From Legionella steigerwaltii (GTDB lineage Bacteria > Pseudomonadota > Gammaproteobacteria > Legionellales > Legionellaceae), in assembly GCF_001468065.1 (NCBI RefSeq), contig NZ_LNYZ01000001.1:372001-436000 (forward strand): DNA of 64,000 nt, written 5' to 3'. Under the pieces are notes generated by a model, which saw only the letters and a program-made list of their open reading frames with translations, made no database searches and had not been told where the DNA came from. Of this stretch, positions 25,153 to 33,897 are shown piece after piece (position 1 is the first letter of the stretch; each line of letters starts with the position of its first letter). Made by a program: the position numbers and the translations under genes.

Positions 25153-26649
25153 ATGAATAAATTTTTTTATGTGTGCTGTTTATTAATAGTTCAAATCCAA
25201 GCATATGCAAGCCCTGAAGAAAATACTCAAGCTTATTTTGATTCCATTAAAACAACTCCCAATATATTAAAAAAATTTTTAACTAATATGCCTAAAGGGG
25301 GGGATTTGCATATGCACGAGAGCGGTTCATCATTCGCTGAAAATCTAATTCATTATGCTGAGAGGGATAATTTATGTATTGATAATAACAATTGGTCTGT
25401 TTTTATCAATCCTGCATGCGATACAGAAGATTATTTAGATACCGCCTTATTTAATAAAAGGTTATACAATTCTTTGATTGACGCATGGTCAATGCGCCAT
25501 TTCGATAAAATGGGAAATGAATCAGGACATGATCATTTTTTTAATGCTTTTGGAAAATTTGGCCTCATTACCAAAATGCATGGAGGAGAAATTTTAGCTG
25601 AAATGACTCAGCGTGCGGCTGTCCAAAATGAACTCTATTTAGAAATCATGACTACACCGGACGGTAATGAAGCCAGTGAGCTTGGAAAACAACTGGGGTG
25701 GGATCCTAATTTAGAAAACCTGCGCAATCAATTGTTAAGTGCTAATTTTAATCAAGTAGTGACTAATATCTCCCATAATTTGGACAAGGACGAAGCTAAA
25801 AAGGATGCATTACAACAATGCGGCACTAATAATGAACAAGCTGGTTGTCAAATCACGGTTCGTTATTTGTATCAAGTTCGTAGAGAACAGCCACCAGAGA
25901 TGGTTTTTGCACAATTACTCGCGGGATTTGAATCTGCTTCACAAGATGCGCGTATTGTAGGCATTAATATGGTCCAAACTGAAGATGGTACAATATCAAT
26001 GCGCGATTATCGATTACATATGCAAATGGTAGCTTTTTTGCATACCCTCTATCCTAATGTTCATATTACGCTACATGCTGGTGAGCTTAATTCTCAATTA
26101 GTAAAACCAGAAGGACTGACATTTCATATTTATGAAGCAGTAGAAACTGCTTCTGCAGAACGAATTGGACATGGTGTTGACATTCAATATGAACACAATG
26201 CCTCCGAATTAATAAATAAAATGGCACAAAAAGAAGTACTGGTTGAAGTCAATTTAAGTAGCAACGATTATATTTTAGGCATCAAAGGAAACGATCATCC
26301 ATTAGCTTTATATTTAAAACATGGAGTACCTGTAGCTTTATCAACTGATGACGAGGGAATAAGCCGTGAACCATTAACTCGTCAATATGAGCGTGCCGTT
26401 GAAGAACAAAAACTTTCTTATCTTACTCTAAAACAATTAGCACGAAACAGTCTGTATTTTGCTTTTTTACCCGGCGACAATCTTTGGCAAAATTCTCAAT
26501 ATAAGACAATGAATGCCGCTTGTGCCCCAATTAAATCAGAAACAGAACAACCAACACCTGCGTGCCTGAATTTTCTAAATGTTAACCAAAAAGCTAAACT
26601 TCAATGGAAATTGGAAGAACAGTTTGCCAAATTTGAATCACAATATTGA
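25153..26649 (+). CDS. exported adenosine deaminase-like protein (ADGF type)
   Basis: This ~498-residue metal-dependent deaminase belongs to the adenosine deaminase family, long-form (ADGF/CECR1-like) branch. A signal peptide follows the ATG at 25153 (MNKFFYVCCLLIVQIQAYA), indicating periplasmic or secreted action. The zinc ligands are DLHMHESG, LHAGE and STDDEG; the catalytic IGHGVDI and the Asp pair TDDEGISR are intact. Extra ~100 residues between the first His motif and the barrel core are typical of the long form. It would convert extracellular adenosine to inosine, useful for purine salvage or for altering host purine signalling. An upstream in-frame start at 25102 would mask the signal peptide. 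Confidence 0.85.
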   Translation: MNKFFYVCCLLIVQIQAYASPEENTQAYFDSIKTTPNILKKFLTNMPKGGDLHMHESGSSFAENLIHYAERDNLCIDNNNWSVFINPACDTEDYLDTALFNKRLYNSLIDAWSMRHFDKMGNESGHDHFFNAFGKFGLITKMHGGEILAEMTQRAAVQNELYLEIMTTPDGNEASELGKQLGWDPNLENLRNQLLSANFNQVVTNISHNLDKDEAKKDALQQCGTNNEQAGCQITVRYLYQVRREQPPEMVFAQLLAGFESASQDARIVGINMVQTEDGTISMRDYRLHMQMVAFLHTLYPNVHITLHAGELNSQLVKPEGLTFHIYEAVETASAERIGHGVDIQYEHNASELINKMAQKEVLVEVNLSSNDYILGIKGNDHPLALYLKHGVPVALSTDDEGISREPLTRQYERAVEEQKLSYLTLKQLARNSLYFAFLPGDNLWQNSQYKTMNAACAPIKSETEQPTPACLNFLNVNQKAKLQWKLEEQFAKFESQY

Positions 26650-27058
26650 CATCAGATTTAATTATTGGATATCTCCGCTAAATGGAAAGATATCTCAGCC
26701 TTAAGTAATAGCAGAGATTTGTTGACTAAATTTCCTATACTCGGTTAAGAACAATCTGTTCAATAAAGCCTAAAAGATTTTGATCTATTCTAACGATTTT
26801 GCCTTTGTCCGCAGTTGAAAAAATTATAGTCTGATGATGATTTTCCCAGTCTGTGGTAGAATGCGCCCCATAGCTAAATATTTAGCTATGGCGACCTCAA
26901 GGATGGCAGGAAAACTGGAGTTTCCTAGTCTTAAGAATTAGCGGGTTTGTCGTCGAGATAAAGGTTGAGAACAGACAAATTCTACGGTGCTTTAGTTTCG
27001 CCACAATACTTCTATTAATAGCTCGCAAGCACCATTTGATCTTGCCTCTTATTTTTAG
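26650..27058. other. intergenic region with a 24-bp palindrome
   Basis: No coding frame is convincing. A perfect palindrome lies at 26868-26891, followed by several AGGA/GGA motifs (26900-26925) and a small hairpin, which could mean a structured RNA. No clear promoter or terminator was found. Confidence 0.35.
26868..26891. repeat. perfect 24-bp palindrome
   Basis: CCATAGCTAAAT is followed immediately by its reverse complement ATTTAGCTATGG, with no spacer. It may be a binding site for a dimeric regulator or a hairpin in RNA. Confidence 0.7.
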
Positions 27059-27399
27059 GGGGCTTTTAAACGTCAACAAGAAAGAGCACTGAAAGCAGCT
27101 AATGCATCAAAAGAACAAAATAACTTAGAAATTCTTAATGAGGCTTCTGCATTACTCCCTGAAGAAAGACCAATTCCTGCAGCCGCCTTAGCCCATATCC
27201 CTGCGAAAGAAACGAAAGAACCAGCAGCCTTTTGCCAGAAGAAGGTAAAACTGCGGATGAATTAGAAGAGGTACAATTTATCGATGAAGAGTTGCAAAGA
27301 TATGCTAAAGTAATTGATGGCTTTAAACCTCTTCTTTTCTTTAGTTCTAAAGAAGCCGGGAATTCTAATAACGTTGAAACTTTAACTCTAACTCTTTAA
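27059..27399 (+). pseudogene. frameshifted remnant of an unknown gene
   Basis: Two adjacent frames look like one disrupted protein. The first, open from 27059 to the stop at 27263, reads FKRQQERALKAANASKEQ then EILNEASALLPEERPIPAAA. The second, open from about 27229 to TAA at 27397, reads LLPEEGKTADELEEVQFIDE and ends FFSSKEAGNSNNVETLTLTL. Both are Glu/Ala-rich and hydrophilic, and they share LLPEE, so part may be a duplicated unit. No start codon with a ribosome-binding site is seen. The helical, acidic style resembles effector C-termini; the function is unknown. Confidence 0.55.
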
Positions 27400-27409
27400 T
27401 AACAACAAA

Positions 27410-27460
27410 TGCACTAATCCTTCTCTTATCAAGGGCGGGTAGTGCATATTTATAAATAAA
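27410..27460 (+). terminator. possible terminator after the remnant gene
   Basis: TGCACTA (27410-27416) pairs with TAGTGCA (27440-27446) around a GC-containing loop, followed by an AT-rich tail rich in A and T. It lies 11 bases after the remnant's stop. Confidence 0.4.
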
Positions 27461-27591
27461 AAAAGGCAGCTTAATCAAATTTGCTTTGAAGAATTGCAAC
27501 TTCGCGGTTTGGGTTTGATGCCTATCCTGCCGAACTTAATTTATCCGAATGATTAAGTTTCTACATACTGAAACTCATTTTTAACAAAGGT

Positions 27592-27632
27592 AGCATAGCC
27601 TTGATGAAGCATTGTGTAATCAAGGCCATGCT
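27592..27632. repeat. long inverted repeat hairpin
   Basis: AGCAT-A-GCCTTGAT pairs with ATCAAGGC-C-ATGCT, giving a 13-bp stem with one mismatch and a 13-base loop. It lies 72 bases after the stop of the Cys-rich protein gene and has no T-run. It may be a degenerate palindromic repeat; the rest of 27400-27703 shows nothing I recognise. Confidence 0.5.
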
Positions 27633-27703
27633 AGCTTGATCGGGAACTTACTTCCGCTGCAAGCTCATGGGTTGCTTTTTATATTTTTTTTAGCCACACC
27701 TAC

Positions 27704-27922
27704 CTATGACTTAGTATGACTGACGCCATCTTCACAAGTACACGTTCCGCTTTTTGTGGTGATATCAATGATGCAAGACTTCATCCCTTGATGTGCTTGA
27801 CAAAAACGGCCGCAGTTTTCTTGCTGTTTGGCATTGCACATTTTCATATCATCCGCTACTGCTAAAAAAGGACAAAAATACAAGGCAAAACCAAACAAAG
27901 CAATTACCGGTTTAATAAACAT
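27704..27922 (-). CDS. small exported six-cysteine protein
   Basis: This 72-residue protein has a clear signal peptide (MFIKPVIALFGFALYFCPFLAVA) leaving a ~48-residue mature chain with six Cys (MCNAK, NCGRFCQ, KSCII, CTCED). Three disulfides would form in the periplasm or outside the cell. GGAGG lies just before the ATG. I do not recognise the family. Size and cysteine spacing suggest a compact, stable secreted factor or inhibitor-like fold. It is transcribed divergently from murB. Confidence 0.65.
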   Translation of the reverse strand: MFIKPVIALFGFALYFCPFLAVADDMKMCNAKQQENCGRFCQAHQGMKSCIIDITTKSGTCTCEDGVSHTKS

Positions 27923-28096
27923 TTTTTCCTCCAGAATAAATATTAATCACCATTATTATAGCAAGCGTACCAATCTTAGCTTGATGAATCATCAGCGAAA
28001 TCAAGTTGTTTTTTTGCATAGCTGTAATACGGGGGTTAACCTTTAAAAATAAAATGCGTTATAATACCTAGCTCATGAACTAATGATTAACAATAA

Positions 28097-29128
28097 ATGC
28101 TGAATCTTCAAGAAAATGTTGATTTAACCCCTTTAAATACCTTACATCTAAAATCAACTGCATCTCATTATGTAGTCTTAGATCATATTGAACAATTAGA
28201 TGAACTTTGTTTGCTTATATCTCGCTTTCCACAGTTTTTTGTTTTAGGTGGTGGCAGTAATTTAATTGTTCCTCCAACATATCAAGGTTTAGTCATTCAT
28301 AATCGATTGCATGGAATTAAGATTATTAAAAATGGGAAAGAACGGATTGTTACAGCAATGGCAGGGGAGAATTGGGATGAGTTTGTGGCTTATTGCACTG
28401 CAAATGGTGCATTTGGGCTAGAGAATCTAAGCTTGATCCCTGGTACTGTAGGTGCATCGCCTATTCAAAATATTGGAGCGTATGGGGTCGAGGTAAAAGA
28501 TTTTATTGAAGAAGTTTTAGCTTATGATCTACAAACTGCACAATTAGTTACACTCAGTAATAATGAATGCAACTTTAGTTATCGAAACAGCCTATTAAAA
28601 AATAATTCACGCTACATAGTCATTAGTGTAAGTTTTAAACTATCCAATCAATCTGATCTTAATTTGAGCTATGGAGATGTAGCACAAAGAATTGCTTCTA
28701 TTACTAATCCTACGCCGCATGAGCTACGTAAGATAATTATTGGTATTCGGCAAAGCAAGTTGCCTGATCCGCAAGAGCTTGGCAATGTAGGAAGTTTTTT
28801 CCATAATCCTATTGTGCCACAGGATTATGTGCAGAAACTGCTTATTCAATATCCCAACCTTCCCATTTTTGCCACAGCTAATCTTGCGTACATTAAAATT
28901 TCTGCGGGTTGGCTTATTGATAATTTAGGACTAAAAGGATTTCGGCATGGTAATGTAGGAATTTATTCAAAACAAGCACTGGTATTAGTTAATTATGGCG
29001 GAGCTTGTCAAACAGAATTGCTGAAATTTGCAGAGTGGATTCAGTCTCAAGTTCAGAATCATTATGATTTGCAACTTCATATTGAGCCTATTATTTTAAA
29101 AGGGCATGCACGTACTCATCCTGGATGA
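28097..29128 (+). CDS. murB: UDP-N-acetylenolpyruvoylglucosamine reductase
   Basis: This is MurB, the FAD enzyme that reduces UDP-GlcNAc-enolpyruvate to UDP-MurNAc in peptidoglycan synthesis. At 343 residues it is the long (type I, E. coli-like) form. The FAD-binding motif is LGGGSNLIV, followed by GLENLSLIPGTVGASPIQNIGAYG, the catalytic Tyr/Arg in FSYRNSLLK, the proton donor Ser in GNVGSFFHNP, and the C-terminal Glu in HIEPII. It is complete and stands alone. The sequence immediately downstream is decayed gene remnants, so murB marks the edge of the accessory region. Confidence 0.93.
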   Translation: MLNLQENVDLTPLNTLHLKSTASHYVVLDHIEQLDELCLLISRFPQFFVLGGGSNLIVPPTYQGLVIHNRLHGIKIIKNGKERIVTAMAGENWDEFVAYCTANGAFGLENLSLIPGTVGASPIQNIGAYGVEVKDFIEEVLAYDLQTAQLVTLSNNECNFSYRNSLLKNNSRYIVISVSFKLSNQSDLNLSYGDVAQRIASITNPTPHELRKIIIGIRQSKLPDPQELGNVGSFFHNPIVPQDYVQKLLIQYPNLPIFATANLAYIKISAGWLIDNLGLKGFRHGNVGIYSKQALVLVNYGGACQTELLKFAEWIQSQVQNHYDLQLHIEPIILKGHARTHPG

Positions 29129-29162
29129 GCCAATAAAATGAGTTATTCGAAATGTCGGTTAA

Positions 29163-29398
29163 AAGAGAGCAAGTAATCTTGTTAAATTTTTGTCATTTCT
29201 TTGGGGGCCTATTCCCTGGATGATTGAAGCAGCACTTCTCTTATCTGCAATTCTACAACACTGGGAAGATTTCTGGGGTTATCTTTTTTGATGTTGGCAC
29301 TTAATGCCGGTGTGGGTTTTTGGCAACAATATCAAGCAGATAATGCCATTGAAGCTTTAAAAATGCTAAAGACTATTTTGAGCTGTCTTTGTCAATGA
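29163..29398 (+). pseudogene. remnant of a proton-efflux P-type ATPase
   Basis: Two frames together spell the N-terminal membrane part of a plasma-membrane H+-ATPase-like P-type pump. The first is VKFLSFLWGPIPWMIEAALL then SAILQHWEDFWGYLF, followed by a stop. After a frameshift near 29295 comes LMLALNAGVGFWQQYQADNA then IEALKMLKT. The GPIPWMIE and VGFW(E/Q)xYQAxNA motifs are diagnostic of this family. The phosphorylation and nucleotide domains are absent, so only ~75 of over 800 residues remain. Confidence 0.8.
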
Positions 29399-29413
29399 TC
29401 CAAACCTTTATTT

Positions 29414-29660
29414 TTACCTACAGAGCAAACAAAAGAAAAAATTGAAACAAGAGGGCCTATTAAAGGACCCCCAAATTTTGTTCACACTGGATGAGATTGA
29501 AGAAAAAAAGAATGCCAAAAGTCTTTTGGTACCCATGCAGCCAAAGCACCAGCAATAATTAATCCAACAACTATATCTTTCCAGATAGCAGCCCAATCTA
29601 TGATAAAATAGTGACTTACTGCTGTAATTCCTTTCTTTGAAAAAAGCTTTTGCAAAAAAT
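29414..29660 (-). pseudogene. remnant of a YraQ-type (COG0701) permease
   Basis: The minus strand encodes FIIDWAAIWKDIVVGLIIAG then ALAAWVPKDFWHSFFLQSHP, which is the signature of DUF318/COG0701 permeases (WKDIxIGxLIAGALAAWVP). The frame then ends, and the neighbouring frame continues with NKIWGSFNRPSCF, matching the expected NKIWGPIIGP with substitutions. The gene is both truncated and frameshifted. It directly abuts the P-type ATPase remnant, tail to tail. Confidence 0.7.
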
Positions 29661-29668
29661 TTCCTTCT

Positions 29669-31315
29669 TTAAGTGAACATATCCATATGGGCATGAGCTT
29701 CCATTTTGCCAGCTAAATTACGATCCGCATTTTTAGTTGCACTGGACTCATCACTTCCTTTAAAGAAACTGTAGTATTTGGTTTTACTGGGTAAGTCGCT
29801 GTCATCGTATGAAACCTTTTTTTGGGTGTTTTGCAACCATGTTTTATCACACTGTATTCTAATATCACACCCTGCCAGTTGAATTTTTTCCTCGTAGTCT
29901 CCCGGCGATTGAATGGCGGCAAGATTTTCCCTAAAGTTACTTTTGGTTAATTCTTCAGAGGGAAATGCTTCCATTTCATTTTCAGTATAAGGGGAAGATT
30001 TTTTCTTATCTTTATAAAATACGAACTCCTCAATTGCATCACAAAAGGAATTAACACCGGTGAGACAAGTGTTTGCTCTTCTTTTATTAGTTTTTGTTGA
30101 AGTTCCTTGAACAAAAGGAAATCGTTTGGCATCCTGTTCTGTCGCAAACTCATAACCCATTGAATATTGTGCCTTATGATTTTTAATTTCTGATTGGACA
30201 ACACCGATCAATTCTATAGCTAACTTCCGTGTACTTTGTTTAGAATTCTTTTTAACCTTTAACAGAGTTGTATACTGATCAATTAGGTTATCAATCGCTT
30301 CCCATACCTTAGCTTTATCATTCTCAACAGATTTTCGTGTCCTTTTGGGCAAGTTATTTAAATCCATTTCATCAAAATTGACGTTATTTAATAAATGAAG
30401 TTCAAAGGACTTGTTCAAAAGCTCACTCATAAAATTATTTTGAGCATTTTTATCACTAGTTAATTTAGATAAAAAATCGCGTTCAAAGGTGCCTAACGGT
30501 TGCTTTAATTTATCGACAATATCTGTAAAACCGTTTTTAAAAATCACCGGTTCTGTTTGCAACTGAGCATATCTGTTCAACATATGTTTGATTGTTACTC
30601 GCAAAATAGGATGGCGAGGCACAACGCCAAAGGCATCATTGTTTCCCTCAATTTCGAGAGGCAATTCAATGCCAAAAAGCCTGGCGTAATAACGCTTTTC
30701 CTCCGGGTGTTCAAATCGCCTAAAGTGACCGATTATCCCAAATTTAGGTTTATCTGGTACAAGTGTTGTCGACTTATTCACTAGTGCTAATAAATCGGTG
30801 TCCAGATAGTAGCCGCCAAAGTAATATAAGCTACAATACCTAATTAAATCGCTTACCGCTGCTAAATTCTTGTTTCCTATAGCTTCATTTAATATGTGTA
30901 ATAGTAATGCATTAGTTTCTTTGTCTGAAAAAATTGGATCGTTTTTCAGCCGAGATACCAATTCATTTATATTTCTGATTTCTATATGACAATTTCCTGC
31001 ATTAATAGGAACATCTAAAGTTTCCGCAAGGGATGGTTCTCGCGAAACCTTGTCTTTAGGATGTCTCTTACTAGGAGCTCTAAGGGGTTTTTGTGATTTG
31101 CCAGAACGGTATTTGATTGAAGACTCTTGTAAATCCAAACGGCTCAATGGCTTGTTGATAATTTTTTCATCATCTGTCCAAATGATGGTTTTATTAAAAC
31201 AATTTCGATAGGCAACCCCCGATAAATCTTTTATTGATTTCAGGTAATGAGGTTTAATCTCGCCACCTACCCAGACATAATGAAAGACCGGTGGGATGCT
31301 TTGGAGGGACTTCAT
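29669..31315 (-). CDS. TcdB-like DXD glycosyltransferase, candidate effector
   Basis: This 548-residue protein has the clostridial large-toxin type GT-A glycosyltransferase fold. It starts IPPVFHYVWVGG, as in TcdA/TcdB and Legionella SetA. The catalytic core SDLIRYCSLYYFGGYYLDTD has Asp156 and Arg159 and the DxD at Asp172-Asp174 that binds the sugar nucleotide and Mn2+. NNDAFGVVPRHPIL follows as in the family. The C-terminal ~300 residues are Lys/Asn-rich and unassigned, possibly for targeting. ATG at 31315 with GGAG upstream beats a GTG three codons earlier. Such enzymes modify host GTPases or other host proteins. Its neighbours are mobile-element remnants. Confidence 0.8.
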   Translation of the reverse strand: MKSLQSIPPVFHYVWVGGEIKPHYLKSIKDLSGVAYRNCFNKTIIWTDDEKIINKPLSRLDLQESSIKYRSGKSQKPLRAPSKRHPKDKVSREPSLAETLDVPINAGNCHIEIRNINELVSRLKNDPIFSDKETNALLLHILNEAIGNKNLAAVSDLIRYCSLYYFGGYYLDTDLLALVNKSTTLVPDKPKFGIIGHFRRFEHPEEKRYYARLFGIELPLEIEGNNDAFGVVPRHPILRVTIKHMLNRYAQLQTEPVIFKNGFTDIVDKLKQPLGTFERDFLSKLTSDKNAQNNFMSELLNKSFELHLLNNVNFDEMDLNNLPKRTRKSVENDKAKVWEAIDNLIDQYTTLLKVKKNSKQSTRKLAIELIGVVQSEIKNHKAQYSMGYEFATEQDAKRFPFVQGTSTKTNKRRANTCLTGVNSFCDAIEEFVFYKDKKKSSPYTENEMEAFPSEELTKSNFRENLAAIQSPGDYEEKIQLAGCDIRIQCDKTWLQNTQKKVSYDDSDLPSKTKYYSFFKGSDESSATKNADRNLAGKMEAHAHMDMFT

Positions 31316-31484
31316 AAAAAACACTCCGTGATAATATTCTGCAAATTGGGTAATTATTTTACGCGAAATGAATTTTTAGAGAATATACTCATTTGGAAAG
31401 TAATAATTTCGAAATTAGCAGATAGTACAATTGATCTTTTGTATGCTTCACCAACATGCTACTCAATCAATCAAATTGAAGCTG

Positions 31485-31764
31485 CCATGGGTTGATACCA
31501 GTATGTTGACCCTTGAACGTGTTGGCATTGAAAGTTTTAGGCGGCACGATTTGAGGCATACCTTGGCAAGCTGGCATGTGCAAATGGAACTTGGTGGGAT
31601 GGTCCAGTTTTGAAATGGTTTTGCGATATGCGCATTTATCTGGGGATCTCTTGAGAAGTGCAGCTAAGCGAATTAACTCGTTAGGTTTAGTTGAACATTT
31701 TGATTTTGAAAAACATAATCGTTTTTATCTTACTAACCAAAAATATCATAGTGAGACTATTTAG
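31485..31764 (+). pseudogene. tyrosine recombinase (integrase) C-terminal remnant
   Basis: Two frames together read RRHDLRHTLASWHVQM and then ELGGMVQF/LVGWSSFEMVLRYAHLSG followed by DLLRSAAKRI. These carry the HxLRH box and the YAHLS region with the catalytic Tyr, typical of phage-type integrases. About ten residues around the join are missing. The N-terminal two thirds of the gene are absent. It stands ~150 bases before a fragment of tRNA-Arg, where such integrases normally insert. Confidence 0.8.
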
Positions 31765-31788
31765 AATTTAGTTTATAGAATTAAATTT

Positions 31789-31920
31789 AAATGATACCAA
31801 GATTCAGGGGAGGGAAAGATTTGTCGTTTACTTTGTTCGCTCCTCACCGCTTTGTGGCGCACTGAAGCACGTCAAAATGCTGCTGCTGTGCGCTCTTCAC
31901 TTCGCATTGTGTCGAACCTC
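31789..31920. repeat. dispersed island repeat, copy 1 (degenerate)
   Basis: This ~130-base sequence, from AAATGATACCAAG to TGTCGAACCTC, matches 40079-40211 over its whole length with scattered differences. It contains short internal repeats such as CGCTGAAGCGCG and CTCTTCGCTTCGC. It runs directly into a tRNA-Arg fragment. Confidence 0.75.
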
Positions 31921-31940
31921 CGCCCTCCTGGTTCGTAGCC
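31912..31940 (-). repeat. tRNA-Arg fragment, candidate attachment site remnant
   Basis: Twenty-nine bases match the T-arm to anticodon-loop part of the intact tRNA-Arg (40320-40348) at 27 positions. The first nine bases TCGAACCTC are also the end of the dispersed repeat, so the fragment looks joined to the repeat through this short homology. Confidence 0.75.
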
Positions 31941-32145
31941 TTCTTCTTGTGCTATAAATCTCTTATTTTTCAATGCGTTGAGATGTATCAAAATCATGGA
32001 ATACGCCTAAAACAGTTGAGTGCTGTCACTGCTATGCCACAATTTATGACACAGACATTTATTAATGCGACTAATACCTCATATACATGCAATGCATGAG
32101 TAGTGTTAAAATATTTAACCAAATTTGGTAATAAAGGCTTTAAAT
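31941..32145. promoter_or_regulatory. upstream region of the TPR gene with shared element (copy 2)
   Basis: The 28 bases at 32027-32054 (containing TATGCCACAATTTATGACAC) closely match those at 25007-25034 before the deaminase gene. The palindromic GTTAAAATATTTAAC lies nearer the start codon, at about 32104-32118. Confidence 0.3.
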
Positions 32146-33897
32146 ATGTATTCAAAAGTAAATGCTTCATCTATAAATCAAATCGATCAATTACCATCCA
32201 GAACACATAATGAAATTGAGGATATGAAGGGTAAGCTAAACAGTCAGCGAATTGAACTGATATTTGGCTCTTATGGGGTAGAGGTAGTTTTACAAGAAAA
32301 TAATATTCGTGTTTCCAATTTACATTCAAATGGTGTAATGCGAACTTTTGCAGTTGTTAATTACTCCTTGCCGGTCCCAGATTGGTTTCAAAATACACAT
32401 GATAAAATTTATCAAGGTGGATCTATTGGTCAAACAATAAAAAACGATGGATTTTCATTAATCAAGGAAGATGTCTATTTTGGTCTTACAAAATTGCCAG
32501 AATTTGCAAAAGAAAAAATGCAAACAGATAAAAAATCTGTTGCTGTTTATATATACCGATTGATTGTAAAAAATCAGGAAAACTCTGAATCAATAGATTA
32601 TTGCACGGTCACTGAGATTTACAGTCCTTTATATTTAACTCTTGGGGACCTACAGCTGTTATCTCCAGAGGGAACTCAAAAACACCAGGTTATATCGGAA
32701 TCAGTGCAGAAATATCTAGACGATATAAGTGCTCTAGATCAACTACTTATGCCAGAAAATCATGGGGTAAAAGCATTTAATGAAGGTAATTATGAAAAAG
32801 CTAAAGAGTTATTTCTGAGGGCAATTGATAAAAAACAAGAGACACCAGAAAGCTATTTTTACTTAGGGAAATGCCACTTCTTTTGTGATGAAAAGCAACA
32901 GGCTATTTCTCCTTTAAAAACCTATATTAAAAAAATAAATAAACTAATTGAGGTAAAACAAAATAATTCAGATGATGTTGCTAACCTTTCTTATGCATTT
33001 GATGTATTGGGGCAATGCTATGAAGCTGAAAATAAAGGTACTGCCGCATTAACCTGCTATGAGACAGCAACTAAGATTTATCTATCTTGTGCTTCTGCCT
33101 GGAACAACATGGGGTTGTTTTACATAAAGTCTGCTAAGTCTTATCTTGAAAAAGAAGACCTAATGAACGCTGTTAATTTTTTTGGGAGAGCGCTTGTTTT
33201 TATCAAAAAGGCACTGGAACTTTGTAGTGACAATCCTGTATTTTTACATGGTGTGGCGAGTTGGTATGAGCAATATATAGAAGTTCTTGAAAAGGTTATT
33301 GGGGATGATGAAGCCGTTCAAAAAAAAATGACTAATAATTTTAGTCATGCATTGCAATATTATCTGAAAGCATTAAATGCGTGCAAAGAAGATGATTTCG
33401 TTCTCAAAAATATTATTTTAGGCAATTACATCGAATGTTTAGCACAATATGGACATCATATGTATAAAAATGAACATTATAAAGAAGCGCAAGAAACTTA
33501 CTTAAAAGTTATTCAATTTGATCCAGATCACCTTCCTGCGATTAATCAAATGGGAATGACTTTGTTCAAACAGAATTGTTTCTCTGAAGCAAGAAAATAT
33601 TTCTCTTCTATCTTGGAAAAAACGAAAGATAAACAAGAAATTGCTGATGCATGGTTAAATATTGCGTGCACTTATAGATTTGAGAAAGAATGGTATAAGG
33701 CTCAAGAAGCACTTAATCAAGCAAAAACATTCTCGCCAGAAGATTCTTCTATTACCGATGAAGAAAAAAAATTGAACGAGTCAAAAGCGGCCGCTATTCT
33801 TATATCTACACCTCAAATATTATTTGGAAATTCAAATTCTACTGCTCAAGGAATTGAAAATAAACCATCACAAGATACAAGTTTTCAATTTCATTGA
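32146..33897 (+). CDS. TPR-repeat protein, candidate effector
   Basis: This 583-residue protein has an unassigned beta-rich N-terminal domain (~20-190) with IELIFGSYGVEVVLQENNIRV and IYRLIVKNQENSE. From ~205 to 560 it has tetratricopeptide repeats such as GVKAFNEGNYEKAKELFLRA, SYFYLGKCHFF, AWNNMGLFYIKSA and HYKEAQETYLKVIQFDPDH. TPRs mediate protein-protein contacts. ATG at 32146, with AAAGG upstream, is preferred over a TTG at 32125. The C-terminus is Ser/Gln/Asn-rich and soluble. Its place just after the integrase/tRNA remnant indicates acquisition with the island; effector status is inference. Confidence 0.7.
   Translation: MYSKVNASSINQIDQLPSRTHNEIEDMKGKLNSQRIELIFGSYGVEVVLQENNIRVSNLHSNGVMRTFAVVNYSLPVPDWFQNTHDKIYQGGSIGQTIKNDGFSLIKEDVYFGLTKLPEFAKEKMQTDKKSVAVYIYRLIVKNQENSESIDYCTVTEIYSPLYLTLGDLQLLSPEGTQKHQVISESVQKYLDDISALDQLLMPENHGVKAFNEGNYEKAKELFLRAIDKKQETPESYFYLGKCHFFCDEKQQAISPLKTYIKKINKLIEVKQNNSDDVANLSYAFDVLGQCYEAENKGTAALTCYETATKIYLSCASAWNNMGLFYIKSAKSYLEKEDLMNAVNFFGRALVFIKKALELCSDNPVFLHGVASWYEQYIEVLEKVIGDDEAVQKKMTNNFSHALQYYLKALNACKEDDFVLKNIILGNYIECLAQYGHHMYKNEHYKEAQETYLKVIQFDPDHLPAINQMGMTLFKQNCFSEARKYFSSILEKTKDKQEIADAWLNIACTYRFEKEWYKAQEALNQAKTFSPEDSSITDEEKKLNESKAAAILISTPQILFGNSNSTAQGIENKPSQDTSFQFH

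Noticed and set aside
26897-27079. 60-codon minus-strand frame near the palindrome
   Set aside because: There is no homology pattern or ribosome-binding site; the plus-strand remnant next to it is more protein-like.
31789-31940. CRISPR array from the repeated short blocks
   Set aside because: The blocks are unequal, unspaced and shared between distant copies; there are no cas genes.
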